Source: Bacteroidota bacterium
GTDB taxonomy: Bacteria > Bacteroidota > Bacteroidia > Bacteroidales > UBA10428
Length of the DNA: 64,000 bases
NCBI GenBank assembly: GCA_023442525.1
Contig: JAEZZA010000029.1
Coordinates: 1-64,000, forward strand
Reading direction: 5' to 3'
Part shown: positions 18,801 to 27,134 of the stretch, piece after piece
Numbering within the stretch: the stretch's first letter is position 1
How the letters are laid out: each line of letters starts with the position of its first letter
The notes under the pieces: model-generated
The model's database searches: none
Told to the model about the DNA's origin: nothing
The model's input: only the letters and a program-made list of their open reading frames with translations
Program-made: the position numbers and the translations under genes

Positions 18801-19364
18801 AAAGCCGTCGTCGTAGTCAACACAAAGTATAAGTCTTGAAATTTCCGATACATCGGTCAGGTTGAATTCTTTCCTTACAAAAAGACTGAATGCTGAAGAA
18901 GATATTATTGTAGAATCGTCGTTATCGGCATATCCGAAACCGCTGCTTCCCGATTCCCACGACGAATCGTCGAAGTCCGGATCCCGCCATGAGATCCCCA
19001 TATTTGAATTTGGAATATAATACTTCCATTCGTCGCCGATGTCGATAATGGTTTCAAATTTCATAGGAACCTGTTTCCTGTCTTTCCCCGATGTGAACAC
19101 CAACAAATGCTCACCGGCAGGTATCATGGCGGATGGCAGAGTCCATCTCAGAGGATTACCCAGGTCATCCGAAAGGCCATATCCTGCAATATTTATAGGA
19201 CTGGGACTATTATTGTAAAGTTCAACCCATCCGAAATAATCTCCATCCTCATCCAGTATTCCGTTTAAATTTCCCGGGAGATATTCATTGATACATATTT
19301 GCGAAGCTGCAGGGTGGTAAAGGAACAAGGCAAGAATAACCGTGAAAGTAAAGACAATCCTCAT
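15810..19364 (-). CDS. Large secreted CotH/lamin-tail multidomain protein with T9SS sorting tail
   Basis: 1184 residues. In order: signal peptide (1-21); lamin-tail domain (about 22-115, INEYLPGN); a beta-sandwich with DPDFDDSSWE and AYINGHEVA (about 115-290); a chitobiase C-terminal-like repeat (YYTLDGSVPD, about 370-445); a CotH kinase-like domain (about 450-790) with VKIFGAYSRAQPQKSF, VILRNSGNDN and YDTDFGFG; an InlB-type repeat (GWSGTMTS); a second lamin-tail domain (about 945-1080); and a Por sorting tail (FPNPFRDFTTI). CotH proteins act as protein kinases in spore coats, but in Bacteroidota the role is unclear. It is exported by type IX secretion and likely anchored at the cell surface. 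Confidence 0.85.
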   Translation of the reverse strand: MRIVFTFTVILALFLYHPAASQICINEYLPGNLNGILDEDGDYFGWVELYNNSPSPINIAGYGLSDDLGNPLRWTLPSAMIPAGEHLLVFTSGKDRKQVPMKFETIIDIGDEWKYYIPNSNMGISWRDPDFDDSSWESGSSGFGYADNDDSTIISSSAFSLFVRKEFNLTDVSEISRLILCVDYDDGFVAYINGHEVARANLGNPGENTPWNQVATTWHEAVMYSGGKPDYFEISNIGNILKEGSNLIAIQIHNNVINSTDMTLNPFLTVGRMSGVHQVSKWLSFSTYGGLHTNFKVKPGKERLYLSNPSGVIYDSTGYAGIIPDVSFGCSPDGSGNNKYFAMPSPGSKNVNPANDFTRADSVIVSPAGGLYLSGTSVTLTTASASNDSIYYTLDGSVPDSTDNLYKGPVFLSKSSVIRARAIRHGKIPGPVSTRTFITGLDHDVPVISLSTDPFNLWDNLSGIYAFGPNTPTQSPYFEANFWKDWERPVHMELYDTDGVLQIDQLAGVKIFGAYSRAQPQKSFALFARKEYGKGSFKYPFFKTKSIDKFESVILRNSGNDNMGLHFHDCFMTGLAREMDVDIQAYQPAAVYLNGEYWGLLNIREKVSEHYIEGNHQVEADSVNLLEYDGNIINGENTGYAILKDFMNQKTTLQNDGDFKIVQDQVDIDNFIQYQILNIYLNNRDWPGNNIKFWNTNAPGSKWRWIAYDTDFGFGIWDENDYKLNTLEFALDPAGPSWPNPPWSTLFLRRMVTNTGFRNNFINQFCDRLNQDFNPERVRADLDSLQALYTKEIQYTFNRWDSSYDDWLCNYSGWLWRIGSRKVFAANRPAYCRQHLLLKFQLSSQLNIAVDVSDKKAGVVKLNSIYVHSYPFNGIYFKNIPVTMKAIPAPGYKFTGWSGTMTSAEPEITYNMSAAGNFKANFKPALPEDISIVINEINYKSSERLDTKDWIELYNNGAATIDLSGWLLVDSNIDSGFVFPAGTTMIPGSYLVICRDVKDLRAYHPNVKNSIGELPFKLSSDGDIVRLFDNNNVLVDAVNFGTSQPWPVDANGSGKTIELRNPLLDNSRPENWQASIIGGTPGAKNSPDTTTVDIEQPFSEMTFECFPNPFRDFTTIRFKVNSEDNYRLEVIDLQGKKVRVLHEGILRPDSYWIDWDGEGPSDKGVYIIRLTSSKGIQNLKVVKL

Positions 19365-19521
19365 AGAAATATTTTATGCCATAATATTAACAAAACTCTT
19401 CAAACTTATAGTATACGAATTGACGGATCACCTTGTTGCCGTGTTAAAATTATGTTGACAGTACACCCGTGTTCATGTTTTACCTTGGAATATAGCATAA
19501 TAATTACAGTAAAAGATTGAC

Positions 19522-19529
19522 TAATTTTG
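19522..19529 (+). promoter_or_regulatory. Candidate -7 box of the DUF4914 gene
   Basis: TAATTTTG matches TAnnTTTG and lies 36 bases before the ATG at 19566 in a 201-base divergent intergenic region. No good -33 partner was found. Confidence 0.35.
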
Positions 19530-19565
19530 CAGTTAATTGTTTTAAATAAGTGCAACTAAATTCAT

Positions 19566-21530
19566 ATGAGCGTAGCTACCATAAACCCGTTATTCAGTCA
19601 ATTGAATGAGAAGAAGATCACACTTCCTCCCGATGTGAACCATCTTCTACAAAACTGCAGAAGTTTCAAAGTATTTGATACCACCGACCAACTGACTGAT
19701 GTAGCTACACTGAATAAAGAAAGCAGTATATACGAGGTAAAATACAACATCCCTGGTAAAGGCGAAGTTACTGAAGCTGTAATACACCGGGTTACCAATG
19801 GTATCTCTGCCAATTATCCCGAACCGTATATACGCAGGCGGGATCCGGATACCATGGCTATAGCGGACAATTTGCCCAGCGACAAAGAACGTTTCCAGGA
19901 AAAATACGGATATGATTTCTCACAGTTAAAAAAAGAAACGTTCGAATGGCTTGGGCAACAAGACCTGGCTGTTTTCTTTTATTTCGCAGGACGTGATATG
20001 ATTGGTATGGGAGGGATAGCCATTGCACCTGCCAACGCCGGTTTTTTTGCCATGGGACTTTCCATGCTCCAACGAATAATTGCTGTGGAAGATATGGGCA
20101 GTGATTTTAAAATAGAGTCCACCATATTTGTTGCACCTCCATTCCGGCATACGCATTTCAAAGGCAAACAGGTAGTGGTTCATGAGCGTACCTCCACATT
20201 GCATAATATTTATTCTTACAACCTTTACCCCGGTCCGAGTGCCAAGAAGGGATTATATGGAGCTTTGCTCACCAAAGGTGAAAAAGAAGGCTGGATTACA
20301 GCGCATTGTTCTACAGTGCAGGTAGTAAGCCCTTACGACAATATCACCACATTTATGCATGAAGGAGCAAGTGGCGGTGGTAAGAGCGAAATGCTTCAGC
20401 ATATAGTAAGAGAACCAGACGGACAGGTTTTACTCGGCGAGAATACGATTACCGGAGAAAAGAGGCTGATAAGCCTTCCATTGTTCTGCTCATTTAATGC
20501 AGTTACGGATGATATGGCTCTTTGTCACCCTTCAATTCAGCATAATAATGGTAAGCTTACGGTAACTGATGCTGAAAATGCATGGTTCATAAGAGTGGAT
20601 AACATTCAGGAATACGGTACCGATCCATTCCTTGAGAAGATAACCATCAAACCGCAACGGCCGCTCCTCTTTCTGAATATTAAATCGAACCCCGGATGCA
20701 CGGCCCTTATCTGGGATCATATTGAAGATGCTCCCGGGAAAAGATGTCCCAATCCCCGTGTAATTTTACCCAGAGATATTGTTCCGGGTGTTGTCAATAA
20801 GCCCGTGATCATTGATGTCCGTAGTTTCGGAGTACGCACACCTCCATGTTCACTTGAGAATCCAAGCTATGGGATTGTAGGGTTATTTCATATTCTGCCT
20901 CCCGCGTTAGCCTGGCTATGGCGCCTGGTTGCTCCCAGGGGTTATTCAAATCCCAGTATAACCAGTTCCGACGGCATGGATAGCGAGGGTGTTGGCTCCT
21001 ACTGGCCATTTGCCACGGGTAAAATGGTGAATCATGCAAATATGCTTCTCGAACAGGTCATTGATACTCCCAGAACACGATATACCCTTACTCCCAACCA
21101 GCACATAGGGGTCTGGAAAGTGGGCTTTAAGCCTCAGTTGCTTATGAGGGAATATCTTACCCGGAGGGGGAACGCGAAGTTAAGAAGTGATCAGTACCAG
21201 GAAGCCCGTTGTCCTCTCCTCGGCTTTGAACTTAATTATGTAACACTCGAAGGAACCAAAATACCTTCACGCTTTTTGCAGGTTTACCGTCAATCGGAAG
21301 TAGGAACCGAAGGTTACGATAAGGGTGCTGAAATACTATTTGAGTTTTTCAGAAAAGAACTGAAGAAATACCGGACTCCCGAACTCGCGTCAACAGGGCA
21401 CAGAATTATTGAAGCCTGTCTTGACCAAGCAAAAATTGAAGACTATAACTCAATTATTCCAATGAATTATCAGTATTCGTTTATTACACGAAAGGACATG
21501 GGTGACCACGAAACTGACCAGCCAGTGTGA
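19566..21530 (+). CDS. DUF4914 family protein, probable divergent PEP carboxykinase-like enzyme
   Basis: 654 residues, no signal peptide, cytoplasmic. From memory it matches the DUF4914 family. I also see the ATP-PEP carboxykinase active site laid out in order: RRRDPD (Arg92, for GRSPKD), YPGPSAKKG (Tyr221, Lys227, Lys228), AHCST (His247, exactly 19 residues after Lys228 as in E. coli numbering 213 to 232), the P-loop GASGGGKSE (267-275), TDD (Asp315-Asp316), NPRV (Arg398) and SFGVRTPPCS. It therefore probably binds a nucleotide and two metals and may carboxylate, decarboxylate or phosphorylate a small acid. About 110 residues longer than a standard enzyme. It stands alone between divergent and convergent genes. 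The reaction is inferred, not shown. Confidence 0.85.
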   Translation: MSVATINPLFSQLNEKKITLPPDVNHLLQNCRSFKVFDTTDQLTDVATLNKESSIYEVKYNIPGKGEVTEAVIHRVTNGISANYPEPYIRRRDPDTMAIADNLPSDKERFQEKYGYDFSQLKKETFEWLGQQDLAVFFYFAGRDMIGMGGIAIAPANAGFFAMGLSMLQRIIAVEDMGSDFKIESTIFVAPPFRHTHFKGKQVVVHERTSTLHNIYSYNLYPGPSAKKGLYGALLTKGEKEGWITAHCSTVQVVSPYDNITTFMHEGASGGGKSEMLQHIVREPDGQVLLGENTITGEKRLISLPLFCSFNAVTDDMALCHPSIQHNNGKLTVTDAENAWFIRVDNIQEYGTDPFLEKITIKPQRPLLFLNIKSNPGCTALIWDHIEDAPGKRCPNPRVILPRDIVPGVVNKPVIIDVRSFGVRTPPCSLENPSYGIVGLFHILPPALAWLWRLVAPRGYSNPSITSSDGMDSEGVGSYWPFATGKMVNHANMLLEQVIDTPRTRYTLTPNQHIGVWKVGFKPQLLMREYLTRRGNAKLRSDQYQEARCPLLGFELNYVTLEGTKIPSRFLQVYRQSEVGTEGYDKGAEILFEFFRKELKKYRTPELASTGHRIIEACLDQAKIEDYNSIIPMNYQYSFITRKDMGDHETDQPV

Positions 21531-21539
21531 TTATGTGAA

Positions 21540-23267
21540 TTAACCGACCTTTATTTTGCGGCAGGCAATATTCCGGTTATTATAAATTACAATCATGTAA
21601 ATACCCGGACCGTTGTCGATTTTAATCCATACCCTGTTGCTGTTTCCGGTATCGTATTGAGCCACCTTGTAGCCCTTCATGTCGTAAACGGCTATATTGG
21701 AGTTCGCCTCAATGTTGGCTATTTCAATTTTTCCGTCAAGTGAAGGATTAGGAAAAACAATGATATCAATACCGTAATGGTTATCAATTCCTGTTAAAGG
21801 CAATATAGTCAGAATAGAGGTATCGGAAACACCTGAACCATCCGCAGCCGTGACAATTATTTTTACAACTCCCGGAGAAAGGGCTGTTATTGAATCATCA
21901 ACCGTGAATTCAATCATTCCGGCGGGCTCTGATGACCAGGTTATCTGTTTATTGGTAGCATTTTCAGGGTATATCACTGCAGATACCGATACTGATTCAC
22001 CCACTGTAACCGTATCTTCTGACAGTGAAACAGAGATAGAATCAACAAGCCGTCTGATAATGACAATTTCCTTTGTGCCTTTGATATCTTTATCCCATGT
22101 TTTGGCAGCTACAGTTACCTTTCCGGGGGTATTTGGAACCAAAAGACCGTTTCCGTTAATTGTTGCAACTGATGAAGGACTAATACTCCAGGTTACATTT
22201 TTTACTGTGGTGTTTTCAGGCACAACATCTGCAAACAGCTGCAGATTTTCATCAATATATATAGTGTCTCTTTCGTTGTCAGTCCTGATGTTAACCGCTT
22301 CCGAAACCACAAGGTTTCCCTTAACATATGCCTGCAACCATTTAAAGGCAGGACGTTCGGTTCCGGCCTGGGTAACCAGGTAAGCGCCCTGATCGGTACG
22401 CCATAATCCATACCGGTAGCCCCACAGGGTTATTCCCTCCACAGCCGGATGTTCCCAGAATACAGGAAACACCCTCTTATATTCCTTATACTGTGCCAGA
22501 TCGGTAAAACCGTCAATGTCAAGTTCCGAAACGTATATAGGTAATCCCGTGGCAGCAAGAATATCGAGATTTGCCTTTATGTTGGTTGCTGATATACCAT
22601 AAGTGCTGAAGGCATGGGCCTGAATTCCTATTCCGTCGATCAACGAGTCGGCTTTGAGCAGGTTAATTATGCCTGCGTAAGCTTTAGCACTAGCACTGCT
22701 GTTTGTAACACTGTATTCATTGATGAGAAGTTTCGAAGCCGGAAAATATTTTCGTGCCAGCTTAAATGACCGTATTACCCAGTCCCATCCGGTAGCTCCG
22801 TTTCCGCCGAGTGCATTCACGTAGTTTCCTTTCCCGCTACCTGAGGGAGGTTGGTGAATCGGCTCATTTACTACATCAATGAAGTCTAAATCGGGATATC
22901 GCTCTGCCGTTAAAGCAAACCATTCCTCAATTTCCTGCCGTTGTTCTGCGGTATCGAGACTTTCGATCCAGGATGGCTGCTGGCCGCCCCAAATCATTGT
23001 GTGATTCTTAAAAACAAAACCATTATCCTTAGCAACCTTGTATGCAGCGTCGAAAGCCGACCAGTTCATCTTATCGCGTGTACCTTCCACTGCGCCCCAT
23101 TTTCCACCATTTTCAGGAGTTACCTGGTTCCAGTATTTCGCAAAGTTGGGAGCCTGCGTAGAACTATGCGCGCAGCCAAGGAACTTAGGCAGGCCATCAG
23201 CCAATGGCTGTCCGCATAAAACAACTGCATATAACCCAACAAAAACACAAAGTAAAACTCGTCTCAT
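21540..23267 (-). CDS. Secreted GH10 endo-beta-1,4-xylanase with Ig-like domains and T9SS tail
   Basis: 575 residues. A signal peptide (about 1-20) precedes a GH10 TIM barrel (about 24-325). Diagnostic segments are NQVTPENGGKW, KNHTMIWGGQQPSW, the acid/base Glu135 in VVNEP and the nucleophile Glu248 in SELDID. Two bacterial Ig-like (Big2) domains follow at about 330-415 and 420-500, with WSISPSSVATINGNG typical. The last 65 residues are a Por secretion sorting tail (FPNPSLDGKI). The enzyme should cut xylan backbones and be exported by type IX secretion to the surface. No other xylan genes lie beside it. The gene ends only 9 bases from the convergent DUF4914 gene. Confidence 0.93.
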   Translation of the reverse strand: MRRVLLCVFVGLYAVVLCGQPLADGLPKFLGCAHSSTQAPNFAKYWNQVTPENGGKWGAVEGTRDKMNWSAFDAAYKVAKDNGFVFKNHTMIWGGQQPSWIESLDTAEQRQEIEEWFALTAERYPDLDFIDVVNEPIHQPPSGSGKGNYVNALGGNGATGWDWVIRSFKLARKYFPASKLLINEYSVTNSSASAKAYAGIINLLKADSLIDGIGIQAHAFSTYGISATNIKANLDILAATGLPIYVSELDIDGFTDLAQYKEYKRVFPVFWEHPAVEGITLWGYRYGLWRTDQGAYLVTQAGTERPAFKWLQAYVKGNLVVSEAVNIRTDNERDTIYIDENLQLFADVVPENTTVKNVTWSISPSSVATINGNGLLVPNTPGKVTVAAKTWDKDIKGTKEIVIIRRLVDSISVSLSEDTVTVGESVSVSAVIYPENATNKQITWSSEPAGMIEFTVDDSITALSPGVVKIIVTAADGSGVSDTSILTILPLTGIDNHYGIDIIVFPNPSLDGKIEIANIEANSNIAVYDMKGYKVAQYDTGNSNRVWIKIDNGPGIYMIVIYNNRNIACRKIKVG

Positions 23268-23378
23268 GCTTCAAATTCAATTTGTTTCCATAAACATATA
23301 AAAAGTTTGAATTACTTTCGATAAAATCAACTTCATTTGTATCTTTCGTAGTAGCTAAAACCAAAATCAAACGATAAA

Positions 23379-24449
23379 ATGAATAACCGCCGGTTAAAGA
23401 AAGCATTGTCGCGGATAAGGCACTTACCGGTGAACAGGCATCTTTATTCATATATAAAAAACAAGAGCCTTCAATTCTATTTTTCTTCGGTCGACTCATT
23501 AAAAGTTGCCTGGCCATCGACTATGATGCTCGAACTGTCTGCTGCCTGCAACCTTGCCTGTACAACCTGTGCCCGGGAGTATGATTTTGGCCGGGACATG
23601 GACAAAGGTTTCATGGACATAGGGCTGGCCCGGAAAATCATTGATGATACATGGCCCTATCTCGATTCCGTCGGACTTACCGGAATGGGTGAAACGCTTC
23701 TGTACAATGATATCGAAGTATTGGTTCACTATATTAAAAGTAAGAACAGAGGCATCATTATATCTATTTCAACCAATGCTCATGTTCCTGATTTTGCAGG
23801 TCGGGTAAATGCTCTTGTTAATAATCTGGATACTATTCAGATATCGGTCGACGGATTAGAAAACGTTTATGAATCTATCCGCAGAAAAGCATCCTTCGAT
23901 ACGTTTTCGAAGAATGTAAAAGCAGCCTCGAAAATTTGCCGGAATTCCAAAACCGATCTGATGCTGAATATGGTCATAACCAAAGAAAATTATTTTCAGA
24001 TGCCGGCTATGGTCAGCTTTGCGTCGGAAAATGGCATTGCGTGGCTCGATTTTACCATGTTCAACCTGGCATCTGTTACAGGCATTGATACATCGTATTA
24101 CGAATTTTACCAAACATCTGAATTCCGGAAATACCTGGATGAGGCATTATTTGTAGCTGAACAATTATCTGTTCATCTGAATGCAGACAGTTTTTCAAAT
24201 GATTTCGGTAATGGTTTTAAAAGTTGTCCTTTCCCTTTTGGCCATTTTTACATCACCTGGCAGGGGTATCTGGCTCCCTGTTGCGCCAAACCCTTTCCCA
24301 AAGAAAAGAATTTTGGAAATCTGAACAACTCGGATTTGTTGAGCCTGTTGAATAATAATGAATTCATTAATTTCAGAGAACTGTGGTATCAGAATCAAAC
24401 TCCCGACTTCTGCAAAAATTGTCACTTCATCACGGGTTCCAGAGTATAA
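23379..24449 (+). CDS. Radical SAM/SPASM domain protein
   Basis: 356 residues. The radical SAM cluster motif is C57-N-L-A-C61-T-T-C64, followed by GLTGMGETLL and ISISTNA, typical of the family barrel. The C-terminus has a SPASM-like region with cysteines in KSCPFPFGHFYI, LAPCCAKPF and DFCKNCHF, which would hold an auxiliary 4Fe-4S cluster. Such proteins modify peptides, sugars or cofactors. No precursor peptide gene or other clue to the substrate is seen nearby. The last 28 bases overlap the convergent TraB gene. Confidence 0.85.
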   Translation: MNNRRLKKALSRIRHLPVNRHLYSYIKNKSLQFYFSSVDSLKVAWPSTMMLELSAACNLACTTCAREYDFGRDMDKGFMDIGLARKIIDDTWPYLDSVGLTGMGETLLYNDIEVLVHYIKSKNRGIIISISTNAHVPDFAGRVNALVNNLDTIQISVDGLENVYESIRRKASFDTFSKNVKAASKICRNSKTDLMLNMVITKENYFQMPAMVSFASENGIAWLDFTMFNLASVTGIDTSYYEFYQTSEFRKYLDEALFVAEQLSVHLNADSFSNDFGNGFKSCPFPFGHFYITWQGYLAPCCAKPFPKEKNFGNLNNSDLLSLLNNNEFINFRELWYQNQTPDFCKNCHFITGSRV

Positions 24450-25276
24450 CCCTCTTTGCGAAGTAAGGCTATTAACCCTTCGTCTCCGGGCAGGTGGCCG
24501 CTTCCGATAGCAATAAACACAGCCTGGTCTTTTATCAATGGTATAATTCTTTCAGTCATCCGGTAATTACGCTTTTTGATCAATTCGTCATTAAGAAGAG
24601 CCCCCGATTCCTCGTCCTGAATGAGGATCAGCAGGCTGTCCAGGTCTGCGTTCCGGTAACAGCGGATCAGGGTCTCCATTTCATGGCCCTGATTGTCAAT
24701 ATTCCGGAAATATTCCACAACATAGCTGTCAGGTATCTCATCGAACAAGGCTATTTGCTCTTCAATTTTTTCAATACCGAAAGTGGGTATATCTTTTGAC
24801 CTGGCATAGCGATAGAGTAATTCATCCACTGTAGCTTCAAGTCCCTCAGGTGGGTTATTGCCAAAACAAATTGCTATCAGTGCCGGAGGCTTAATACGGT
24901 TGAACATCGATAATTCATAACCCGAACATTCTTTTACAGCTTTGGCTATGAGATCATATTCTTCGGGCGTAAAATGATCGTGCAACGTCTGGCCTTCAGG
25001 GAGCATCATTTTACCTGCAATTGTAATCATCGTTTCCATGCTCAGGTCGAGCTCTGCTGCAAAGGCCTCGCAACTGTCGACATAACTGTACACCCATGAT
25101 TTCCATTCAAAAACAGCAGGATCCGAAATATGGATAGTTCCATACAAATACGAAGGCATTGAAAGATCATTTCCCGAGATCTTCCAAAGCAACGACTGAC
25201 TCTGGCAGATAAAAGGCGATAAAAGAAATAAAATGCCGATCAGGGCTTTTCGTATGTTCACTGCTGCTGGATTCAT
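24422..25276 (-). CDS. TraB/GumN family protein
   Basis: 284 residues with a signal peptide (about 1-26). The TraB/GumN signature is clear: LLWKISGNDLSMPSYLYGTIH near the N-terminus, GIEKIEEQIALFD in the middle, and VFIAIGSGHLPGDEGLIALLRKEGY at the end, supplying the GxxH and G-H-L-P-G motifs. Members are predicted metal-dependent hydrolases related to Tiki proteases. In bacteria their substrates are largely unknown. It should sit in the periplasm or be lipid-free secreted. A TACCTTTG -7 box lies just upstream. Confidence 0.88.
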   Translation of the reverse strand: MNPAAVNIRKALIGILFLLSPFICQSQSLLWKISGNDLSMPSYLYGTIHISDPAVFEWKSWVYSYVDSCEAFAAELDLSMETMITIAGKMMLPEGQTLHDHFTPEEYDLIAKAVKECSGYELSMFNRIKPPALIAICFGNNPPEGLEATVDELLYRYARSKDIPTFGIEKIEEQIALFDEIPDSYVVEYFRNIDNQGHEMETLIRCYRNADLDSLLILIQDEESGALLNDELIKKRNYRMTERIIPLIKDQAVFIAIGSGHLPGDEGLIALLRKEGYTLEPVMK

Positions 25277-25301
25277 GAAAGTAAGTGATTTGCTACATTA
25301 G

Positions 25302-25309
25302 CAAAGGTA
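25302..25309 (-). promoter_or_regulatory. Candidate -7 box of the TraB/GumN gene
   Basis: On the minus strand TACCTTTG matches TAnnTTTG exactly, 25 bases before the ATG at 25276. An inverted repeat GCTTGTT/AACAAGC (25349-25369) lies further upstream and could be an operator. Confidence 0.4.
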
Positions 25310-25390
25310 ATTAACATTTAACAAAGAAGGTATATGCTGTTTTCACCGGCTTGTTACGAACAAACAAGCTTTACAGATTAAAGTATTTTG

Positions 25391-25398
25391 TATATTTG
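25391..25398 (+). promoter_or_regulatory. Candidate -7 box of the hypothetical gene at 25495
   Basis: TATATTTG matches TAnnTTTG, 96 bases before the start codon, in the 218-base divergent region. It implies a leader of about 90 bases, in which no riboswitch was recognised. Confidence 0.35.
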
Positions 25399-25494
25399 AC
25401 GCTTAAAGTTATTGATCATATATCGGTTTGTATTACAAGTTATTATGTTCAGTCCATATAAGTGGCATAAACTTTGTGATATTTTGACCGGCAA

Positions 25495-26103
25495 ATGATA
25501 GAAATAATGAGGTTTTTTTTCACAATCATACTCATTGCACTGACTTCAGTTCTGGTAACAGGCCAGGCAGTTCCTCCTGCGGGCGTACCACATGATACAA
25601 TATTTAAAATTAACGGACAACAATTACCTGTAGATGTAACCACCGTTACACCTACTTATATCAGTTTTGTATTCCCCGGGAAACCTGAGGAATTTACCAT
25701 TGAGAGAAAAGAAGTACATAAGATTATTTACAAAACAGGTAAAATTGACATTCTCAACCAGGCCGCTTTTGTTATGTTTGATGAAAGCAGTTGGGAAGCC
25801 GTATGGATTACAGAGGACAAAAAGGATGTAGGGAACCTTTATGTGCTTGGTGAAGTGGAGGCTAAATCTCCTTCAAGTGCACGAAGTGCCGCTGCGGCCA
25901 AGAAGGGGGCCATTATTAAACTGAAGAAAAAAGCTGCCAATTTAAAAGCCACGCTTGTACTGGTTACCAAGAAACAGGCAACCGGCGGTTATGGTGAATA
26001 TCCGGGTTATTATATCAAGGGAACAGCCTATGGACCTGAACCACCTGCAGAAGGAACTTCTCAAACCGGGCAGGGCGCGTCTGTTAAGGATGCAGGAATG
26101 TGA
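25495..26103 (+). CDS. Hypothetical secreted protein
   Basis: 202 residues. A signal peptide (about 1-23; the internal ATG giving MRFFFTIILIAL is an alternative start) is followed by a beta-rich stretch (DTIFKINGQQLPVDVTTV, then YISFVFPGKPEEFTI) that resembles the short domain Bacteroidota proteins use near envelope receptors. The second half contains an Ala/Lys-rich patch (SARSAAAAKKGAIIKLKKKAA), then a Gly/Tyr-rich tail. I do not recognise a family. It lies alone between a divergent TraB gene and a convergent lipoate ligase gene. Confidence 0.55.
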   Translation: MIEIMRFFFTIILIALTSVLVTGQAVPPAGVPHDTIFKINGQQLPVDVTTVTPTYISFVFPGKPEEFTIERKEVHKIIYKTGKIDILNQAAFVMFDESSWEAVWITEDKKDVGNLYVLGEVEAKSPSSARSAAAAKKGAIIKLKKKAANLKATLVLVTKKQATGGYGEYPGYYIKGTAYGPEPPAEGTSQTGQGASVKDAGM

Positions 26104-26109
26104 CATTTT

Positions 26110-27075
26110 TCAGAAGAAAGCATAAATCATTTCACTATAGTCTTTTCCGGCAATCGAATCCATACCCGATTGCTTCAATGCCGCATCAATAACATCTAAC
26201 GAATGTCTTTTCCCCTCAAGGTACGTGTTAAGTACTTCCAATCCGGATGAATTTCCTCTGATCATACATGTCGATATCAATCCCCTGTGAACATCAAAAT
26301 CGATTTCCAATTCATGCGTGCTGTTTGCCCACTTATTGCTGAATCTGTAATCGGGCGACCACCCGTAGATCCAATCCCAGGTGGCATATTTTTCAGTCAT
26401 TAATGTATTAATCCGGTTCAGGGTCTGTTCATCCGGATTATATTCTTCGGCGCTAAAAAAATCGCGGATATAATTATACATCTTGCGACGAAATTCTTTG
26501 TACTTGATAGCAGGGGTTAAACAGTCCGAAATATTTAACACTTCGGCACGGTTCGACTGAACGGCCCTGTCGCTATAATACCCGCCGGTACGGTTAATAG
26601 CTTTAAAAAGAATATCCAGATCGGCGTCGAAAAGCAGCGTGCCGTGATGCAGTACCCTGTTCTTATATACATGTTCGGCATTACCCGATATTTTCCTGCT
26701 ATTTACAAGAATCTCGTGCTTGGTGCCCTTCATACAATCTATTCCCAGCGAGCTGAGGAATTTCAGAACAGGATCTATATGCAATTGAAAATCTACCAGA
26801 TGTCCGGGTAATCCATTGCGGATGAAGGTGAAGTTCAAATTTCCTTTACCGTGAAAGACAGTACCTCCGCCGCTAAGGCGCCGGGCAACGCGTATTCCAT
26901 TGTTATTGACATACCTGTAATTGACCTCCGAAAGAGTGTTCTGATGTTTGCCAACAACAACCACGGGCATGCTTTCCCAAAGGATGAAAAATTCCTCATC
27001 ACTTTCTTTCAGAAAATATTCCTCCGCGGCCAGATTGTAGTATGGATTGTCGGTTTGTGAATCGATGCATAACAT
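26110..27075 (-). CDS. lplA: Lipoate-protein ligase A
   Basis: 321 residues, cytoplasmic. It shows the LplA core: NPYYNLAAEEYFL at the start, VVVGKHQNT, the lipoate-binding RRLSGGGTVFH motif (about 70-80), and the catalytic lysine region NSRKISGNAEH. A C-terminal accessory domain (about 250-321) is present, so the protein can probably do both the adenylation and the transfer of free lipoate to E2 and GcvH lipoyl domains. It is divergent from pepT across 59 bases. Confidence 0.92.
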   Translation of the reverse strand: MLCIDSQTDNPYYNLAAEEYFLKESDEEFFILWESMPVVVVGKHQNTLSEVNYRYVNNNGIRVARRLSGGGTVFHGKGNLNFTFIRNGLPGHLVDFQLHIDPVLKFLSSLGIDCMKGTKHEILVNSRKISGNAEHVYKNRVLHHGTLLFDADLDILFKAINRTGGYYSDRAVQSNRAEVLNISDCLTPAIKYKEFRRKMYNYIRDFFSAEEYNPDEQTLNRINTLMTEKYATWDWIYGWSPDYRFSNKWANSTHELEIDFDVHRGLISTCMIRGNSSGLEVLNTYLEGKRHSLDVIDAALKQSGMDSIAGKDYSEMIYAFF

Positions 27076-27134
27076 TTTATAAAGATAAGAAATACTTTTT
27101 TTGTAATTTAACGCTGTAAATCAACTGAGAATCC

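Noticed and set aside
23379..25276. Radical SAM gene as part of a peptide-modification (RiPP) cluster
   Set aside because: No precursor peptide, transporter or second modification gene lies nearby; the adjacent TraB and GH10 genes are convergent or divergent.
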